The notes under the pieces: generated by a model
Seen by the model: the letters and a program-made list of their open reading frames with translations, nothing else
Databases searched by the model: none
Told to the model about the DNA's origin: nothing
Position numbers and translations under genes: made by a program
From: Procambarus clarkii
Lineage: Eukaryota > Arthropoda > Malacostraca > Decapoda > Cambaridae
Length of the DNA stretch: 64,000 nucleotides
Assembly (NCBI RefSeq): GCF_040958095.1
Contig: NC_091233.1
Coordinates: forward strand, 7,847,235-7,911,234
Direction: 5' to 3'
Shown here: one piece after another, positions 11,870 through 24,149 of the stretch
Position numbering within the stretch: position 1 is the first letter of the stretch
Layout: every line of letters begins with the position of its first letter

Positions 11870-12150
11870 CATTGCATCATTAAAATACTCCAAAAACTTC
11901 TATATTTTCTTTCAACTGTGTTTTTTTGTTTTAATCTATTTAACATTCACCCTCTGGTCCATTCATAAGTAGAGGCCCCCATATTGATACCGTAGTATGC
12001 TGGTAACACCCCGGGCCAAATCGTGAATTTTTGCTCATGCTATTAAATACTCCAAAAACGTTTATATTGCTTTCACTAGTGTTTTTTGTTTTGTTTTAAT
12101 CGATTGAACATTCATCCTCTATACCTTTCATAAGTAGGGACCCCCTTATT
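11870..12150. repeat. Diverged direct repeat, unit ~100 bp, 165 bp apart
   Basis: AATACTCCAAAAAC followed by TATATT, a T-rich run, a TTTTAATC(T/G)ATT block, CAT(T)CA(C/T)CCTCT and CATAAGTAG(A/G)G(G/A)CCCCC occurs at 11884-11983 and again at 12047-12146. Confidence 0.75.
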
Positions 12151-12719
12151 GATTAATACCTATGCGACAAATCGTCAAAAAACGGTTAGGATAGGGCACG
12201 AGTTGCTCAGGCTCACCCTGGGAGGAGGGTCTGGGGGACCCCCTGGGAGGAACGGACCACCACCCCATCCCACCAGCCAGCCAGGTGCGTGCCAACCGCT
12301 TAAAAAGTTTTTGGTCGATTTGACCCCCAGGAGTTGAGTCGGCATGGAAGTGCCCAACCGTTTCTAAAAATCAATTCACCATTTGTCTCATTTTACACTA
12401 CTGATGTCGACCTCATTCTGGCAGCTCCTGCGACGTTGCTGGAACCATGTGTATTAACATTTGCCTTTCTGTTGGATAATTTCAGCAGCGTGGAGAGGAG
12501 GAACCTGCTGCATGGGTAACAGTTTCTCCTCCATATCTACCTATCCAGGCTTTGCGCCCAGTCAGGGCGCAACTCCATAGTCTTAGACTGAAGGATGCCT
12601 ACTATATACCCAGAAAATAAAGCATCCATGACAATCCTGAATTTAATGTCCTAACTGCAAGTATTAGACTCAAAGTATTATTAGCAAATCTCCATTGAGA
12701 CCTTACATTTTCTTAACTT
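12151..12719. other. No gene seen
   Basis: GC-rich GGGAGG/CCACC stretch near 12225-12290, otherwise nothing. The right part may hold 5' sequence of the LINE that follows, but no coding match is visible. Confidence 0.4.
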
Positions 12720-14350
12720 AAATGTAAGGTTTCTAATCAAACATCATGGTGATGTTAGTGACTCATTGGAAGTACTAAACAACATATTCTCTTTTGTTAT
12801 ATGATCAGAAACTTGGTTGAAAGATGACTCAACTCAACTATTGAATACTCTCACTTACCCAGCAATCGACAACTGTAGACCAGACCAGAGAGGTGGTAGT
12901 ATTGTTGTTTACTACCACCAGGAGCTATCGTGCTCAAATGGTATCAGAACTAGATGCCAGTGAAGAGTACATATTTTCCCAGCTCAAAATCGAGGGTTCG
13001 GACACACACTTGAACGTGGAGAGGAATACAGAAATCCTAACGCAAATGAAACTGAATTTAATTTTAACTTTAGAAATTTAATATTAAGTAACAACCTTAA
13101 CAAAAATCAATTAATACTATCAGGTAATTTTAATACTGACCTCTGCCACTCTGATAACCCTCAAGTTGCTAGTTTCCTGAAGTGTATGAACTCTTGCATA
13201 CTAATACCAATGATCACTAAACCCACAAGAACTAATTGCTTCCACCCTTGACCACATTTAGACAAACAAAACCTCCTTATTAACCACTATGAATAATCAC
13301 TGATGGAGCTACAAGCCATTATCCCTAATTATAAACAATGAAGATATGCTTTAGACTGCATAGTGAGGCTCCAATAAGATTCTTTATTGCCACTCTTGAT
13401 AACATGTACTGGGAGACTGAACTCAATAATATAGCAAAACTTTCTTAACACAATTCTAAATCTCTATAAAACAAACAAGTCACAACCAAAAGAATTAACA
13501 ACACATGGCTTACTAAAGGCCTAGTTAAATCAATTAATAAAATCCTTAACATTAGAAAAAATGAAGGATATGGGTTATTCCAACAGAATCGCCCAAGAGG
13601 CACTTTTCGATGCTATCTAACATGATAAAGAGAGCCACAACAAACCACTATGAATTATATTTAATCAAATAAAGGATGACATGAAAAAACGTGGAATTCT
13701 AATTTCCCAGACATTATGATCAAAGAACTCGATTAAAAAACAATATTCCAAGCTGGTGGCGATGAAACTGCTACTAAATTCATCAGTTTCTACTCGTTAA
13801 TTGGCACACCCCATGCAAATGAGATCCCAGCATCCAAAATCCATGTAAATAACTACTCTCAGACAGCTATCCAAAGTCTCTGTATCTACCCCAACAAACT
13901 ACATGTGGCTATGTAATTATTGTACTACAATTGTAATGCAAAAATACGCAATAATAAATATACAACAATTTATGAGTTAAGTTTTTATTTTATATTATTT
14001 TTTTTTATTATTCATACATCTATGCATGTCTCATCTATGGCATATACACTTGGGGGATCTGCAGCCCAAAATTTCCTACGACCCTTAATTATTCAACATA
14101 GATCAATACTTAAAACTACCAAACTCTAATCCCAGGGATCACCCAGGCCCCTTATTGGAATCCATGTGTAAGTTAAATATCAAGTCACTGCACACACTCT
14201 GTACTCTATATCTAGAAATCTTTGACCTGCAATACTACTACTGACCTCAAGCGCTTCCTTGTATGTTGTAACAGGACCCATGGGCACCACACGAGGAACA
14301 AACATCTATTTGATATTCCAAGAGCGTGACTTAACTAAAGCAGGAAAATT
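12720..14350 (+). pseudogene. Degenerate LINE-A copy (AP-endonuclease region and C-terminus; RT deleted)
   Basis: Fragments in several frames match the better copy at 38-41 kb. SETWLKDD lies near 12808-12831, followed by VVYYHQ. GNFNTDL then NPQVASFLKCMNSCILIP lie near 13122-13214, equivalent to GDFNFDL and NPQVDYFRNSMHSCMLIP. WETELNN lies near 13410. The C-terminus has CNRTHGHHTRNKHLFDIPR (about 14260-14328). These show an AP-type endonuclease followed by the family's C-terminal tail. The RT domain is missing: the reading jumps near 13900 to 14150. Many stops and frameshifts show an old, dead copy. Confidence 0.75.
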
Positions 14351-15248
14351 TGCAATTTTCAGAGCGACTTGTACCTCTATTTAGGATATTTCTGCAGTTT
14401 CTCGGGTGTTTATATTTACATGTTTCATTAACTCTTCCTGATAGCCCATATTTGCATACACCTCAGGCATAACACTGGCAGATTCCCAGCTCATACTTTG
14501 TTTGGTTGTGTTAGTTTATCGGCACTACACATTGTGTTGGTTTTTTGCTGGAAGACATAGGTTGAGGTCTTTCAGATTCCTGTTTTTGCTCGGTCACTTC
14601 CTTAACTACTTTTAATATTACTTTATATCTGGCCACTTGTGCATAGGTTAGCTCCAAATCATTCATGCAAATTCATATATTCTATGTAACCTCCTCCATC
14701 TGTTCGGATGAAAGCTCTTTTCCTGTTGAATTTCCTTGCCTAACCTTTTTTACCGCTAGAATCCACTCAGCAAAAAATCTAAATGATTATATCTGTGTTC
14801 CTTAGAGTGCAGGCAGGAGAGATTCTTAACAATTTACACTTGGAAATTATTAGGACTGGTTCCAAATCTGCACATGGAAGTAACACCACATGAGACCAAG
14901 AGGCATGGCAGGATGTGGAAAATAGTTCCATTGAAAAGTAGAGGTGCAATAGGCACACTGTGAGAGAACTCGATCAGCATCAAAGGCACAAGACTTTTCA
15001 ATGGTCTTCCCTTACACATATGGCGACATAACTGGCCAACATCTCACAGTGTTCAAATGGAAACTCGACAATTACCTTCAAAGGATACTTCATCAACCAA
15101 GCAATGACTCGTACGCCAGGCTGCGATCAATCTGGTTGATCAAACCAGTAACCAGGAGGCCTGATCAGAGATCGGGACATGAGAACGCTGATCATGGAAA
15201 TCATCAACAGGAAGTAAACCTATTGTATTCACTAACATCTTAATTTGA
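14351..15248. other. No gene seen
   Basis: No recognisable coding sequence or repeat. Confidence 0.4.
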
Positions 15249-15640
15249 TTAAACTTCAAGTGTTATATTTAATACTTTTTTTCCATCTTCGACTTTTCCT
15301 TTAGTTTCCTTGTGATTCTTATCTTTGTATAATTCCCTTATTTGGCCTTCCAGGGCTGCAACTTTATTTCTCAAGTTATCATAACTGCTGCCCAAATTAT
15401 TAATTATATCCACATGATTCTGTACAATGATCTCTATTTTTCCCAACCTGTTGTGGAAATCCCTCCTGCTAATGTTTACCTCATCAAGACACTCATCAAT
15501 TAATCTCTTTAGGTCTGTCCTTCCTCTTGCCAGCGGATATTATTGTTTTGGTCATCATGTGTTCCCACAACAATTTTCTCAAAAACACCATTTCTGTTTT
15601 TTTCCAGTAATTTCCCTTGGCTTCTGTCCGACAGATATTC
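15249..15640 (-). pseudogene. Possible coiled-coil protein remnant, function unknown
   Basis: On the minus strand a Lys/Glu-rich segment reads ECLDEVNISRRDFHNRLGKI (about 15440-15500) followed by a heptad-like region, NKVAALEGQIRELYKDKN (about 15300-15355). The frame is open for only 65 codons from the nearest ATG and continues upstream in part. Such coiled coils occur in LINE ORF1 proteins, but I see no RNA-binding domain and do not assign it. Confidence 0.3.
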
Positions 15641-15734
15641 CTACACGTTTATGCACAATTATGGTACAAGTTATTTCTGGTGCCCACTTTGGTGCACCAG
15701 AGATAACAACAACAACGCTACAAGCTACAACAAC

Positions 15735-15895
15735 AACGGTACAGGTACTATGAGGTACACCCTTCCCTTCGTGCCATAAACTATAGTTATGGTATCAATA
15801 CTCTGGGTTCTGGGTTGCCAACTTTACCTTGCTGCACTAAGATACAGCTATGGTACAGTTACTATGAGGTGCACCCTTCCTTTGGTGCTCTAAGC
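15735..15895. repeat. Short tandem repeat, ~110-bp unit, two copies
   Basis: ACTATGAGGT(A/G)CACCCTTCC occurs at 15747 and 15860, each followed by a GTGC.(A/C)TAA block and a CTA(T/C)AG(T/C)TATGGTA block. CAACAACAACG runs lie just left. Confidence 0.7.
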
Positions 15896-16640
15896 TACAT
15901 AATAAATAAATAAGTAAATAAATAAATTAATAAATAAATAAATAAATAAATGTTTATTCAGGTAAGGTACATACATACAAGAGATTTTACAAAAAATGAT
16001 AGATTTATAGACAGAGCAAGTACATGCAATGCCTAAAGCCACTATTACGCAAAGCGTTTCGGGCAGGAAAAACATTAATGACTAAAACTTAATACTAATT
16101 GAGTATAAAGTATAAAATGGGTTAAGATCAAATAAAAATAAAAATAAAAAGGGGGGAACATGGCTGAAAAAGCAGCACAAATACAATTAGGTCGACAAAC
16201 AGCGTTGTTTAAAAAACAGACATGGGTTGACAATAGGTAGGTTAAAGGGAATTTATTAGGTAGTGCTTCGTTTTTATCTTAAACTGGTTGAGAGAGATAC
16301 AATCTTTAACATGATTGGGAAGGTCATTCCACATTCTGGGTCCCTTGATTTGTAGAGCATTTCTAGTTTGATTAAGTCGTACTCTTGGAATATCAAAACT
16401 ATATTTGTTTCTGGTGTGGTGCTCATGGGTTCTGTTACAACCTTCAATGAAGCTTTTGAGGTCAGGATTGGCATTACAGTTCAGCGTTTTATATATGTAT
16501 AATACACATGAGAGAATGTGAAGTGACTTAATATCTAACATATTCAGAGATTTGAGTAGGGATACCGAGTGATGTCTGGGGCCAGAGTTGGATATTGTCC
16601 TAATAGCAGCTTTGTGTTGAGTAATTAGAGGACTGTGAGG
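15896..16640 (-). pseudogene. LINE-A 3' end, 5'-truncated
   Basis: On the minus strand, coding from about 16628 to 16242 reads KAAIRTISNSG, then HILSCVLYIYKTLNCNAN, then NRTHEHHTRNKYSFDIPRV and RMWNDLPNHVKDC. This is the C-terminal domain of the LINE-A RT protein (compare 40319-40759). Downstream is the tail: CCTGCCCGAAACGC at 16054-16067, then ACCTGAATAAACA and a (AAAT)n/(ATTT)n tract at 15900-15950. LINEs are copied from the 3' end, so truncated 3' ends like this are the usual dead product. It gives the 3' terminus of the family. Confidence 0.85.
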
Positions 16641-17282
16641 GAATGAAGATTCCCTCAGCTAGTTTTTCTAGTTTCTAGATTAGGCTAGAGTCGCTCTAGG
16701 GATTCTAGACAAGAAGTTTTCAAACTACACACACTTGTGGGGTGTTGGATGAAAGCTTATGTTAAGGACTGACATTTAAGACTAACTACAGGTCTGTGCC
16801 CAGCAAACACAAATCATATAGAAAACGTTCGTCTATCTCTTCCCATAGGTGTAGGAATGACTTGCATTGAGTATGGTGCAGGAGAGCCTTTAAGAAACTT
16901 TTAATCCAAACACAAAGGTTTTATAATAAATTGTTTTTCTACGACTATTTTGTTCCTAATGTATTACAAATAGTTTTTACATGTTTAAATACAAAATATA
17001 TGGTGTTTTTTGTAAAACTCATTAATAAATTGTGAATGATATTTAATGGCTGAATGAAACCTTCAAAATACATTTAGTTATTCTATGATCAGAAAAAAGT
17101 AGTTTTCCAAATTTTCTAAAAATCGCTCTTTTTAACACAATTTGACTCCTTATACATTCCACTAAACACTAATATCATGTTTAAATATATAATTTATGTA
17201 TTATTCCCTAAAATTATTGATATAAATTATAAATGTTGCTGGAAAGTGGTGTGAAAGAATCTGAAAACGTTTTGTTGTCTTA
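16641..17282. other. No gene seen
   Basis: AT-rich sequence; GGGAATGAAGATTCCC near 16640 is a short palindrome. Nothing else. Confidence 0.4.
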
Positions 17283-19970
17283 TATATTGGAGGAGAGCAA
17301 GGAGGAAGGGGGAGGAGGAGGGCGAGGAAGAGGAGGGCAAGGAGAAAGGAGGAGGAGGGCTAGGAGGAAGGAGGAGGAGGGCGGAGAGGAAGGAGGAGGA
17401 TGGCGAGGAGGAAGGAGGAAGGAGGATGGTGAGGAGGGCGAGGAGGATGGAGGAGGAGGGCGAGGAGGAAGGAGGAGGAGGAGAGCGAGAAGGAAGGAGG
17501 AGGAGGAGGGCGAGGAGGAAGGAGGAGGAGGAGGTTCCTCCTCATCCCCCCTTCTCTTCCTCCTACCCTCTCCCCCTCCTCTTCCCCTTCCTTCTCGTTC
17601 CCCTTCTCTTACTCCTCCTCCTCTTCCCCTTCCCCTCTCTTGCCTGTACTACGCTTACTCCTGCTATTCTTTCCCCTCCTCTTCTCCTCCATTATCTAAT
17701 TCCCCCCCTTTCCCCCCCAGACGTCCTGCTCCTTCCCCCCTCCTCCTTTCCTCTCCCCCTTCTTCCTCCTTCCTCTTAGACCTACTCCTTCCTCTTTTTC
17801 ATCCTCCATCCTCCTCTGCCTCGACCTCCTCCTCCTCCTTCCTCGATCTCCTCCTCCTCGACCTCATCCTTCTACCTGGATTTTTTCCTCCTTCCTCCTT
17901 GAGCTGTACCTCCTCGACCTCCTCCTCCGCAACCTTCCTACCTTACCAACTCCTCCTTCCTCTTCGACCTCCTACTCCTCCTTTCTCCTGGCTCTTCTCC
18001 TTAACCTCCTCTTTAACATCCTCCTCTTTCCTTTTCGCCCTCCTCCTCCTTCCTTTTTGCCCTCCTCCTCCTTCCTCCTCGCCCTCCTCCTCCTTGCTTT
18101 CCTCCTTGCCCTCCTATTCCTTCCTTCTCGCTCTCCTCCTTCTTCTTCCTCGCCCTCTTCCTCCTTCCTCCTCGACCTCCTATTCCTTCCATCTCGCCCT
18201 TCTCTTCCTCGCTCTCCTCTTTTCTCCTTCCTCCTCGCTCTCCTCCTCCTTACCTTCCGCCTGCTCGCCCTCCTCCTCCTCCTTCCTCCTCCTCCTTCCT
18301 CCTCGACCTCCTCCTTTCTCCTCGACGTCCTCTTACCTGGAATTTTTCCTCCTTCCTCCTCCTTCCTCCTCGCCCTCCTCGACCTCCTCCTTTCTCCTCG
18401 ACCTCGTCCTCTTACCTGGAATTTTTCCTCCTTCCTCCTCGCCCTCCTCCTTCCTCCTCGACCTCCTATTCCTTCCTTCTCGCCCTCCCCTTCCTCCTCA
18501 CTCTCCTCCTCCTTCCTCTTCGCCCTCCTCCTCCTTCTTCCTCCTCCTTCCTCCTCGCCCTCCTATTCCTTCCTTCTCGCTCTCCTCCTTCCTCGCCCTC
18601 TTCCTCCTCCCTCCTCGATCTCCTATTCCTTTGTTCTCGCCCTCCTCCTCCTCCTTCCTCTTCGCCCTCCTCCTCCTTCCTCCACCTCCTTCCTCCCTCC
18701 TTCTCGCCCTCCTCCTTCCTCCTCGTCCTCCTCGTCCTTCCTTCTCGCCCTCATCCTTCCTCCTCGCCCTCCTACTCCTCCTTCCTTCTCGCCCTCCTCG
18801 TCTTCCTTCCTCCTTGCTCTCTTCCTTCCTTCCTCTTCGCCCTCCTACTCCTCCTTCCTCCTCGCCCTCCTCCTCCTCCTTTCTCCTTGCCCTCCTTCTT
18901 CCTCCACCTCCTTCCTCCTCTTTCCTCCTTCCTCGCTCGCCTCCTCCTAGACCTCCTCCTCCTTCTTCCTCTTTGCCCTACTTCTTCCTCCACCTCCTCC
19001 TCCTTCCTCCTCGACCTCCTATTCCTTCTCGCCCTCCTCCTCCTTCCTCCTCGCCCTCATCCTTCCTCTTTGCCCTCCTTCTCCTCCTTACTCCTCACCC
19101 GCCTCCTTCTCCCTCTCCCTCCTCGCCCTCCTACTCCTCCTTCCTCCTCCTCCCTCCTCGCCCTCCTCCTCCCTCCTCGCCCTCCTCCTCCTTCCTCCTT
19201 CCTCCTCTCCCTCCTCCTTCCTTCTCACCCTCCTCCCTCCTCCTCGCCCTCCTCCCTCCTTTCTCCTCCTTCCTCCTCGCCCTACTCCTCCTCGTTCCTG
19301 TTCCCTCTTCGCCCTCCTCCCCCTTCCTTCTCCCCCTCCTCCCTCCTTCTCCCCCTCCTTCTCGCCCTTCCTCCTTCTTCCTCGCCCCTCCTCCTCCTCC
19401 TTCCTCCTCGCCCTCCTCCTCCTTCCTCCTCGACCTCCTATTCCTTCCTTCTCGCCCTCTTCCTCCTTTCTCCTTGCCCTCCTCCACCTCATTCTTCCTC
19501 GCTCTCTTCCTTCCTCATCGCCCTCCTTTTCCTCCTTCCTCCTGGCTCTCCTCTTCGTCTTCCTCCTCGCCCTCCTCCTTCCTCCTCGCCCTCCTCCTTC
19601 TTCCTCCTCGCCCTACTCCTGCCTCCTCGCCCTCCTCCTCCTTCCTCCTCGCCCTCCTCCTCCTTCCTCCTCGACCTCCTCCTCCTCCTTCTTCGCTTTT
19701 TTCCTTCCTCCTCCTCCTCCCTCTTCGCCCTTTTTCTTCCTCCTTGCCCTCCTCGCCCTCCTCCTCCTCCTTCCTCCTTGCTCTCCTCCTTCTTTCTCCT
19801 CGTCCTCCTCCTCCTTCCTCCTCGCCCTCCTCCTCAACGTCCTCTTTAACTTCCTCCTCTGCCTCCACCTTCTCCTCCTCCTTCCTCCTCTGCCTCGACC
19901 TCCTCCTCCTCCTTCCTCCTCGACCTCATCCTCTTACTTGGAATTCTTCCTCCTCAACCTCTTCCTAAGA
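17283..19970. repeat. 2.7-kb GGA/CCT minisatellite with one strand switch
   Basis: From 17287 to about 17535 the plus strand is almost pure purine (GGAGGAGGGCGAGGAGGAAG type). At about 17537 it changes to pyrimidine (TCGCCCTCCTCCTCCTTCCT type) and remains so to about 19965. Units are variable, roughly 18-27 bases built from CCT/CTT triplets with CTCG(C/A)CC marks. A CTTACCTGGAATTTTTCCTC-type block recurs near 17870, 18330, 18410 and 19935, showing higher-order copying. All long open frames here, including one of 911 codons, are low-complexity by-products. Confidence 0.95.
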
Positions 19971-20480
19971 ATATGAGTAAAAATGATGAATTAACCCTTA
20001 TTATGACCCTGTTTCATTTTACTAAATGTAGACATATACTTGTATATTTCTACATTTATATAAATAACAGCAATAAAAAACTACGAATATGAAACATTTA
20101 AGTTTGCCACAAGGTTTCAAACATTTTTTAGCCAACGTTTCGTGCAATACGTTTTAGAAACATATTTACATCCACACAAAATTACGCATCTAATGCGTGA
20201 AAAAAATGTTGCCAATACTTTCCAACACTTTCCAGATACGTTGTGGCAACCTACAATTGTTTCCGGGGTGATAGCTCTGTAGAGAGTTACAGATTTTTTC
20301 CTGTTTCTGTGAAATAGGATGAGAGTTGAGCATGAAGTGGTATGAGAGGGTACGTGACTCTCAACGGTTTTTAGAGGTGGGAGGACAGTGGGGTGAATGT
20401 GGGCCCCCCCCCCACCATGTGAGACATCGCGCCAGTCCTAGGCCTCCCCCCTCCTTGTGACGTGATGGGACGCCTGAGGG
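19971..20480. other. No gene seen
   Basis: AT-rich to 20260, then GC-rich (poly-C at 20403-20412) towards the promoter-like cluster. Confidence 0.4.
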
Positions 20481-20484
20481 TGAG

Positions 20485-20600
20485 GGCGCCTGTGATTGGT
20501 AGCGGCACCTCCGCCTCTAGGTGAGTTTTGGCGCGAACAGCTGTGATTGGGAGCGGCACCAGAGAGCTGTGCCGGCTTTGTGCTGATTGGTCAAGACAGG
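20485..20600. promoter_or_regulatory. Cluster of inverted CCAAT boxes with an E2F-like site
   Basis: ATTGG (CCAAT on the minus strand) occurs at 20495-20499, 20546-20550 and 20586-20590, each in the context TGATTGG. GTTTTGGCGCGAA at 20524-20536 fits an E2F site (TTTSGCGC). GAGCGGCACC/TAGCGGCACC flanks two of the CCAAT boxes. CCAAT plus E2F is a common layout of cell-cycle promoters, but no first exon could be recognised downstream, so this could also be a retroelement control region. Confidence 0.35.
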
Positions 20601-21683
20601 GTAGGGGGGAGATAGGGGCATTTTAGTTTTCCTAGCCCGCCAAATCGTCAGTCTGGGCTGAGTGGCAAACTGGGGAGCAGGTGATTCGGTACGGTGGCAG
20701 CTGCCACCTCCATCCCCCCCCCCCCCCATTAATCGCTGTGTCATCCTTATTACTCATCGTGCATGGCACTCCTGCCATCCTGGGTTGTGTCAAGGCCCAA
20801 TTTGCGTGAAAATGGGGTCAAGGAGTACGGAAGGAACAGTAGAAAGCTAAGAGACAGTTTACAGTGTTTACCCATGAGGCAGCTGGCAGGCGTCATGGTG
20901 TATCAGATTGATCCCTCACATCGGGTCAGAGTATCCTGTCTATGTTAACGGACAATTGGTGGAATAAGGGCAGGGCCTCCTAGTGTAATTGTGGTGATAT
21001 TACAGGCCCCTGTTGGACTTTGAATTCCACCTTGTTGGGTGCGCCATGTGGTGACGCCGCCGGCCATTGTCACCCCAGTGTACGAGCGAGGCATGCTCTG
21101 GTTTGATGGGGGTGTAGGGGGTCTCCCCCATCTAGGCCACACCTAGTCATCGCACGTGGAGCGAGCTGGGTGTTTTGCAGCCAGTGAGGTAGTGACCGGG
21201 GAAATGAATGTGTTGAGGATTTAAGGAGCCGTGAGTACAATAAAAGTTGTTACAGTGTCGAAGCAGCTGAGAGACAGCTGTCTGTACTGACGTTCAGGTG
21301 ACTGGTTGTAATGTACCTGGAGATGGATGTTGTACACAGTATCACATGTAGATGGATATAAGTATATTTTGTGTGTAGACTGACTCGAGTATGTAACCGG
21401 TCAGTGTAGAGATCACCATATAAGTGATCCAGTTCTGTCGATTCTATATAATCGTTCTGTCTAGATTAATGCCATAGTGCCGCATGTTAATTATATCATT
21501 GCAGAGGTAGGCAGGCCAGTTTGGCAGGGATGTCAGTGGATACCCTGAGGTCTGTGTAGTTATGGATAAATTTTTCTGGTGATATAATTTTCATTGATTA
21601 TGTGAATGCCATTTCCATGTGTTTCATTTGCATGTTTTTGTATGTACTGTGTTGTGTGGTGAGTCAGTAGATGAGATTGCTGA
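20601..21683. other. No gene seen
   Basis: GC-moderate non-coding sequence; a poly-C run at 20716-20728. Nothing coding recognised. Confidence 0.4.
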
Positions 21684-23272
21684 CTGATTGCCTAATGATG
21701 TCAATAGCATGTGGGGTATGCTGACGGCATCATTATGTTGTAGGTTTGGGCAGTGTTGTCGTTGGTATACGTAATATTACTGACCCTAGGAGCTGTATTG
21801 AGTGTTTAAGGGGCCCCTTTGTGTATTCAGGGGAATTCACAGTACTTAATGAGTGCCAGCAATTGAATAGTTAATTGCCAAATTATGAGAAATAGTGCAA
21901 GCTGTCCACGTAACGACGGTGTTTTATATTAACGTAAATTGTCTTGCTGAAGTAGTTGTGATTGCTCACAGTAGTCCATTGCAACGGTTGCAAGATTATG
22001 GGGTCAATAATGTAGGTATACTTTTGTTGTTGTTGCCTAACCGTGTGTCATTACTGTGTGGGTCCAGTGATTAACGTGTTGCAGAAACGGCAACCGTATG
22101 TGGGCTGTGCATTTATGTTTTTATGCATGCCATTGTATGTGTGACCTATGTAACACTGGGGTCACTTTGTTTCTTTAAGTTGTGTTGAGGACTTAAGGAT
22201 TCAGTGAGTTAATTAATGGGAATTAACTGGATAAGGGGTGCACATTTCTTGATGAGTGAGTGAGAGCTGTTAATGGAGAAGAGTGTTGAGCTTGTTGAGA
22301 TACGTTTCCGATGCAATTAATTGTCCGTGTGACAACTTATTGACCACTCTAGCTAATTATGTAATTAGCATTCTCATCATGAATTCACGTAGTGGGGGAG
22401 GAACTGTCAGAGTCTGTAAGTATTTGTGCTAACGTAATTTGCTCGAGACTAATTACCTTTCTGGGGTAATTACCTTTCTGATTGCCTAATGATGTCAATA
22501 GCATGTGGGGTATGCTGACGGCATCATTATGTTGTAGGTTTGGGCAGTGTTGTCGTTGGTATACGTAATATTACTGACCCTAGGAGCTGTATTGAGTGTT
22601 TAAGGGGCCCCTTTGTGTATTCAGGGGAATTCACAGTACTTAATGAGTGCCAGCAATTGAATAGTTAATTGCCAAATTATGAGAAATAGTGCAAGCTGTC
22701 CACGTAACGACGGTGTTTTATATTAACGTAAATTGTCTTGCTGAAGTAGTTGTGATTGCTCACAGTAGTCCATTGCAACGGTTGCAAGATTATGGGGTCA
22801 ATAATGTAGGTATACTTTTGTTGTTGTTGCCTAACCGTGTGTCATTACTGTGTGGGTCCAGTGATTAACGTGTTGCAGAAACGGCAACCGTATGTGGGCT
22901 GTGCATTTATGTTTTTATGCATGCCATTGTATGTGTGACCTATGTAACACTGGGGTCACTTTGTTTCTTTAAGTTGTGTTGAGGACTTAAGGATTCAGTG
23001 AGTTAATTAATGGGAATTAACTGGATAAGGGGTGCACATTTCTTGATGAGTGAGTGAGAGCTGTTAATGGAGAAGAGTGTTGAGCTTGTTGAGATACGTT
23101 TCCGATGCAATTAATTGTCCGTGTGACAACTTATTGACCACTCTAGCTAATTATGTAATTAGCATTCTCATCATGAATTCACGTAGTGGGGGAGGAACTG
23201 TCAGAGTCTGTAAGTATTTGTGCTAACGTAATTTGCTCGAGACTAATTACCTTTCTGGGGTATTGCAATTAG
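21684..23272. repeat. Tandem duplication of a 794-bp unit, no differences seen
   Basis: The stretch beginning ATTGCCTAATGATGTC at 21687 starts again at 22481. Both copies end CTCGAGACTAATTACC...CTGGGGTA (about 22467 and 23261). I compared the copies line by line and found no mismatch. The junction shows a short repeat (ATTACCTTTCTG). No ORF of interest. Confidence 0.9.
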
Positions 23273-24149
23273 TGGCTCATGTCAATTAGTGGAGCAATTA
23301 ACGTCTGGGGTCTTGAGGACTCAGATGACTCGGTAAAGCGAGGTCATGAAGCTAGCATAACTCGTTATATTAATCATATCCTGTCTGATAACAGTGGATT
23401 AAGATGCACTCTTGTTAATTAGTGGAGTAATTAACTCCTCGCCCGTGAATTCACAGTGTTTGATGAGACCTGCTTAGGCAGTGCGGAGTGAGATGTATAT
23501 ATGTATGATTAATTATCGGTCCTGGTCACAGTTAATTAATTGCTCAGGGTTAATTAGGGTAATTAACACTCATTAAAGTAAATTTTGACAGACTGTTGAG
23601 AAGCTACCAAGTTAGTGGTAGGCTTAGTTAACGTAACTCGACGGGGATGTAATTAGTGGTCCGTTTGACCTTAATTAGGAATTACTCACTGAGTACTTGC
23701 AAGGAGTCAAGTGTGATGTAATGTAAGATTCTTGAGTTATTGTTAACAAGATGACTTGTGTTAAGTGAGACAAGTGTTAATGATTAACGTAGAGTACCAT
23801 CATGTTGTTGTCTAAGAGAGACAAGTGTTTGTGATTAATGTAGTACTTTGTTACTGACTGCTGTGATCAGTCAATTAACATAATTATAACATAATCAATT
23901 TTGTAATTGAGTAAGGCAATTTCTTTTGTTTATCGTCTGGTGATGAGAGTAAAGTAACTTAGGGATTACTGGAGCTGTGTCTCAGAATCCCACCTTGCCT
24001 GGCTTCGTTTACTGTTTACAGTGCAACTTCTTGCAGGAATTTGCAAAGAGTGTTCACATTAGGTTGTGATAGGGGGAGTCACTTTTGGACTACCCGCCTA
24101 GTATCGTGGATCTCTCCTGTTATGGTTGGAGGACCCGTAAGGTTGTGAT
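23273..24149. other. Non-coding, TTAATTA/TTAACGTAA-rich
   Basis: Many AATTAACGT and TTAATTAG words; a CAAGTGTT(A/T).TGATTAA.GTAG block is repeated at 23769 and 23822. No coding sequence. Confidence 0.45.

Noticed and set aside
11593..12357. Open frames near GC-rich 11.6-12.35 kb
   Set aside because: Short, Pro/Gly-rich and overlapping on both strands; no domain.
17233..19968. 911-codon open frame (Ser/Pro/Leu-rich) and several long antisense Arg/Glu-rich frames
   Set aside because: They lie in the GGA/CCT minisatellite; triplet-like repeats keep many frames open and there is no domain or conserved pattern.
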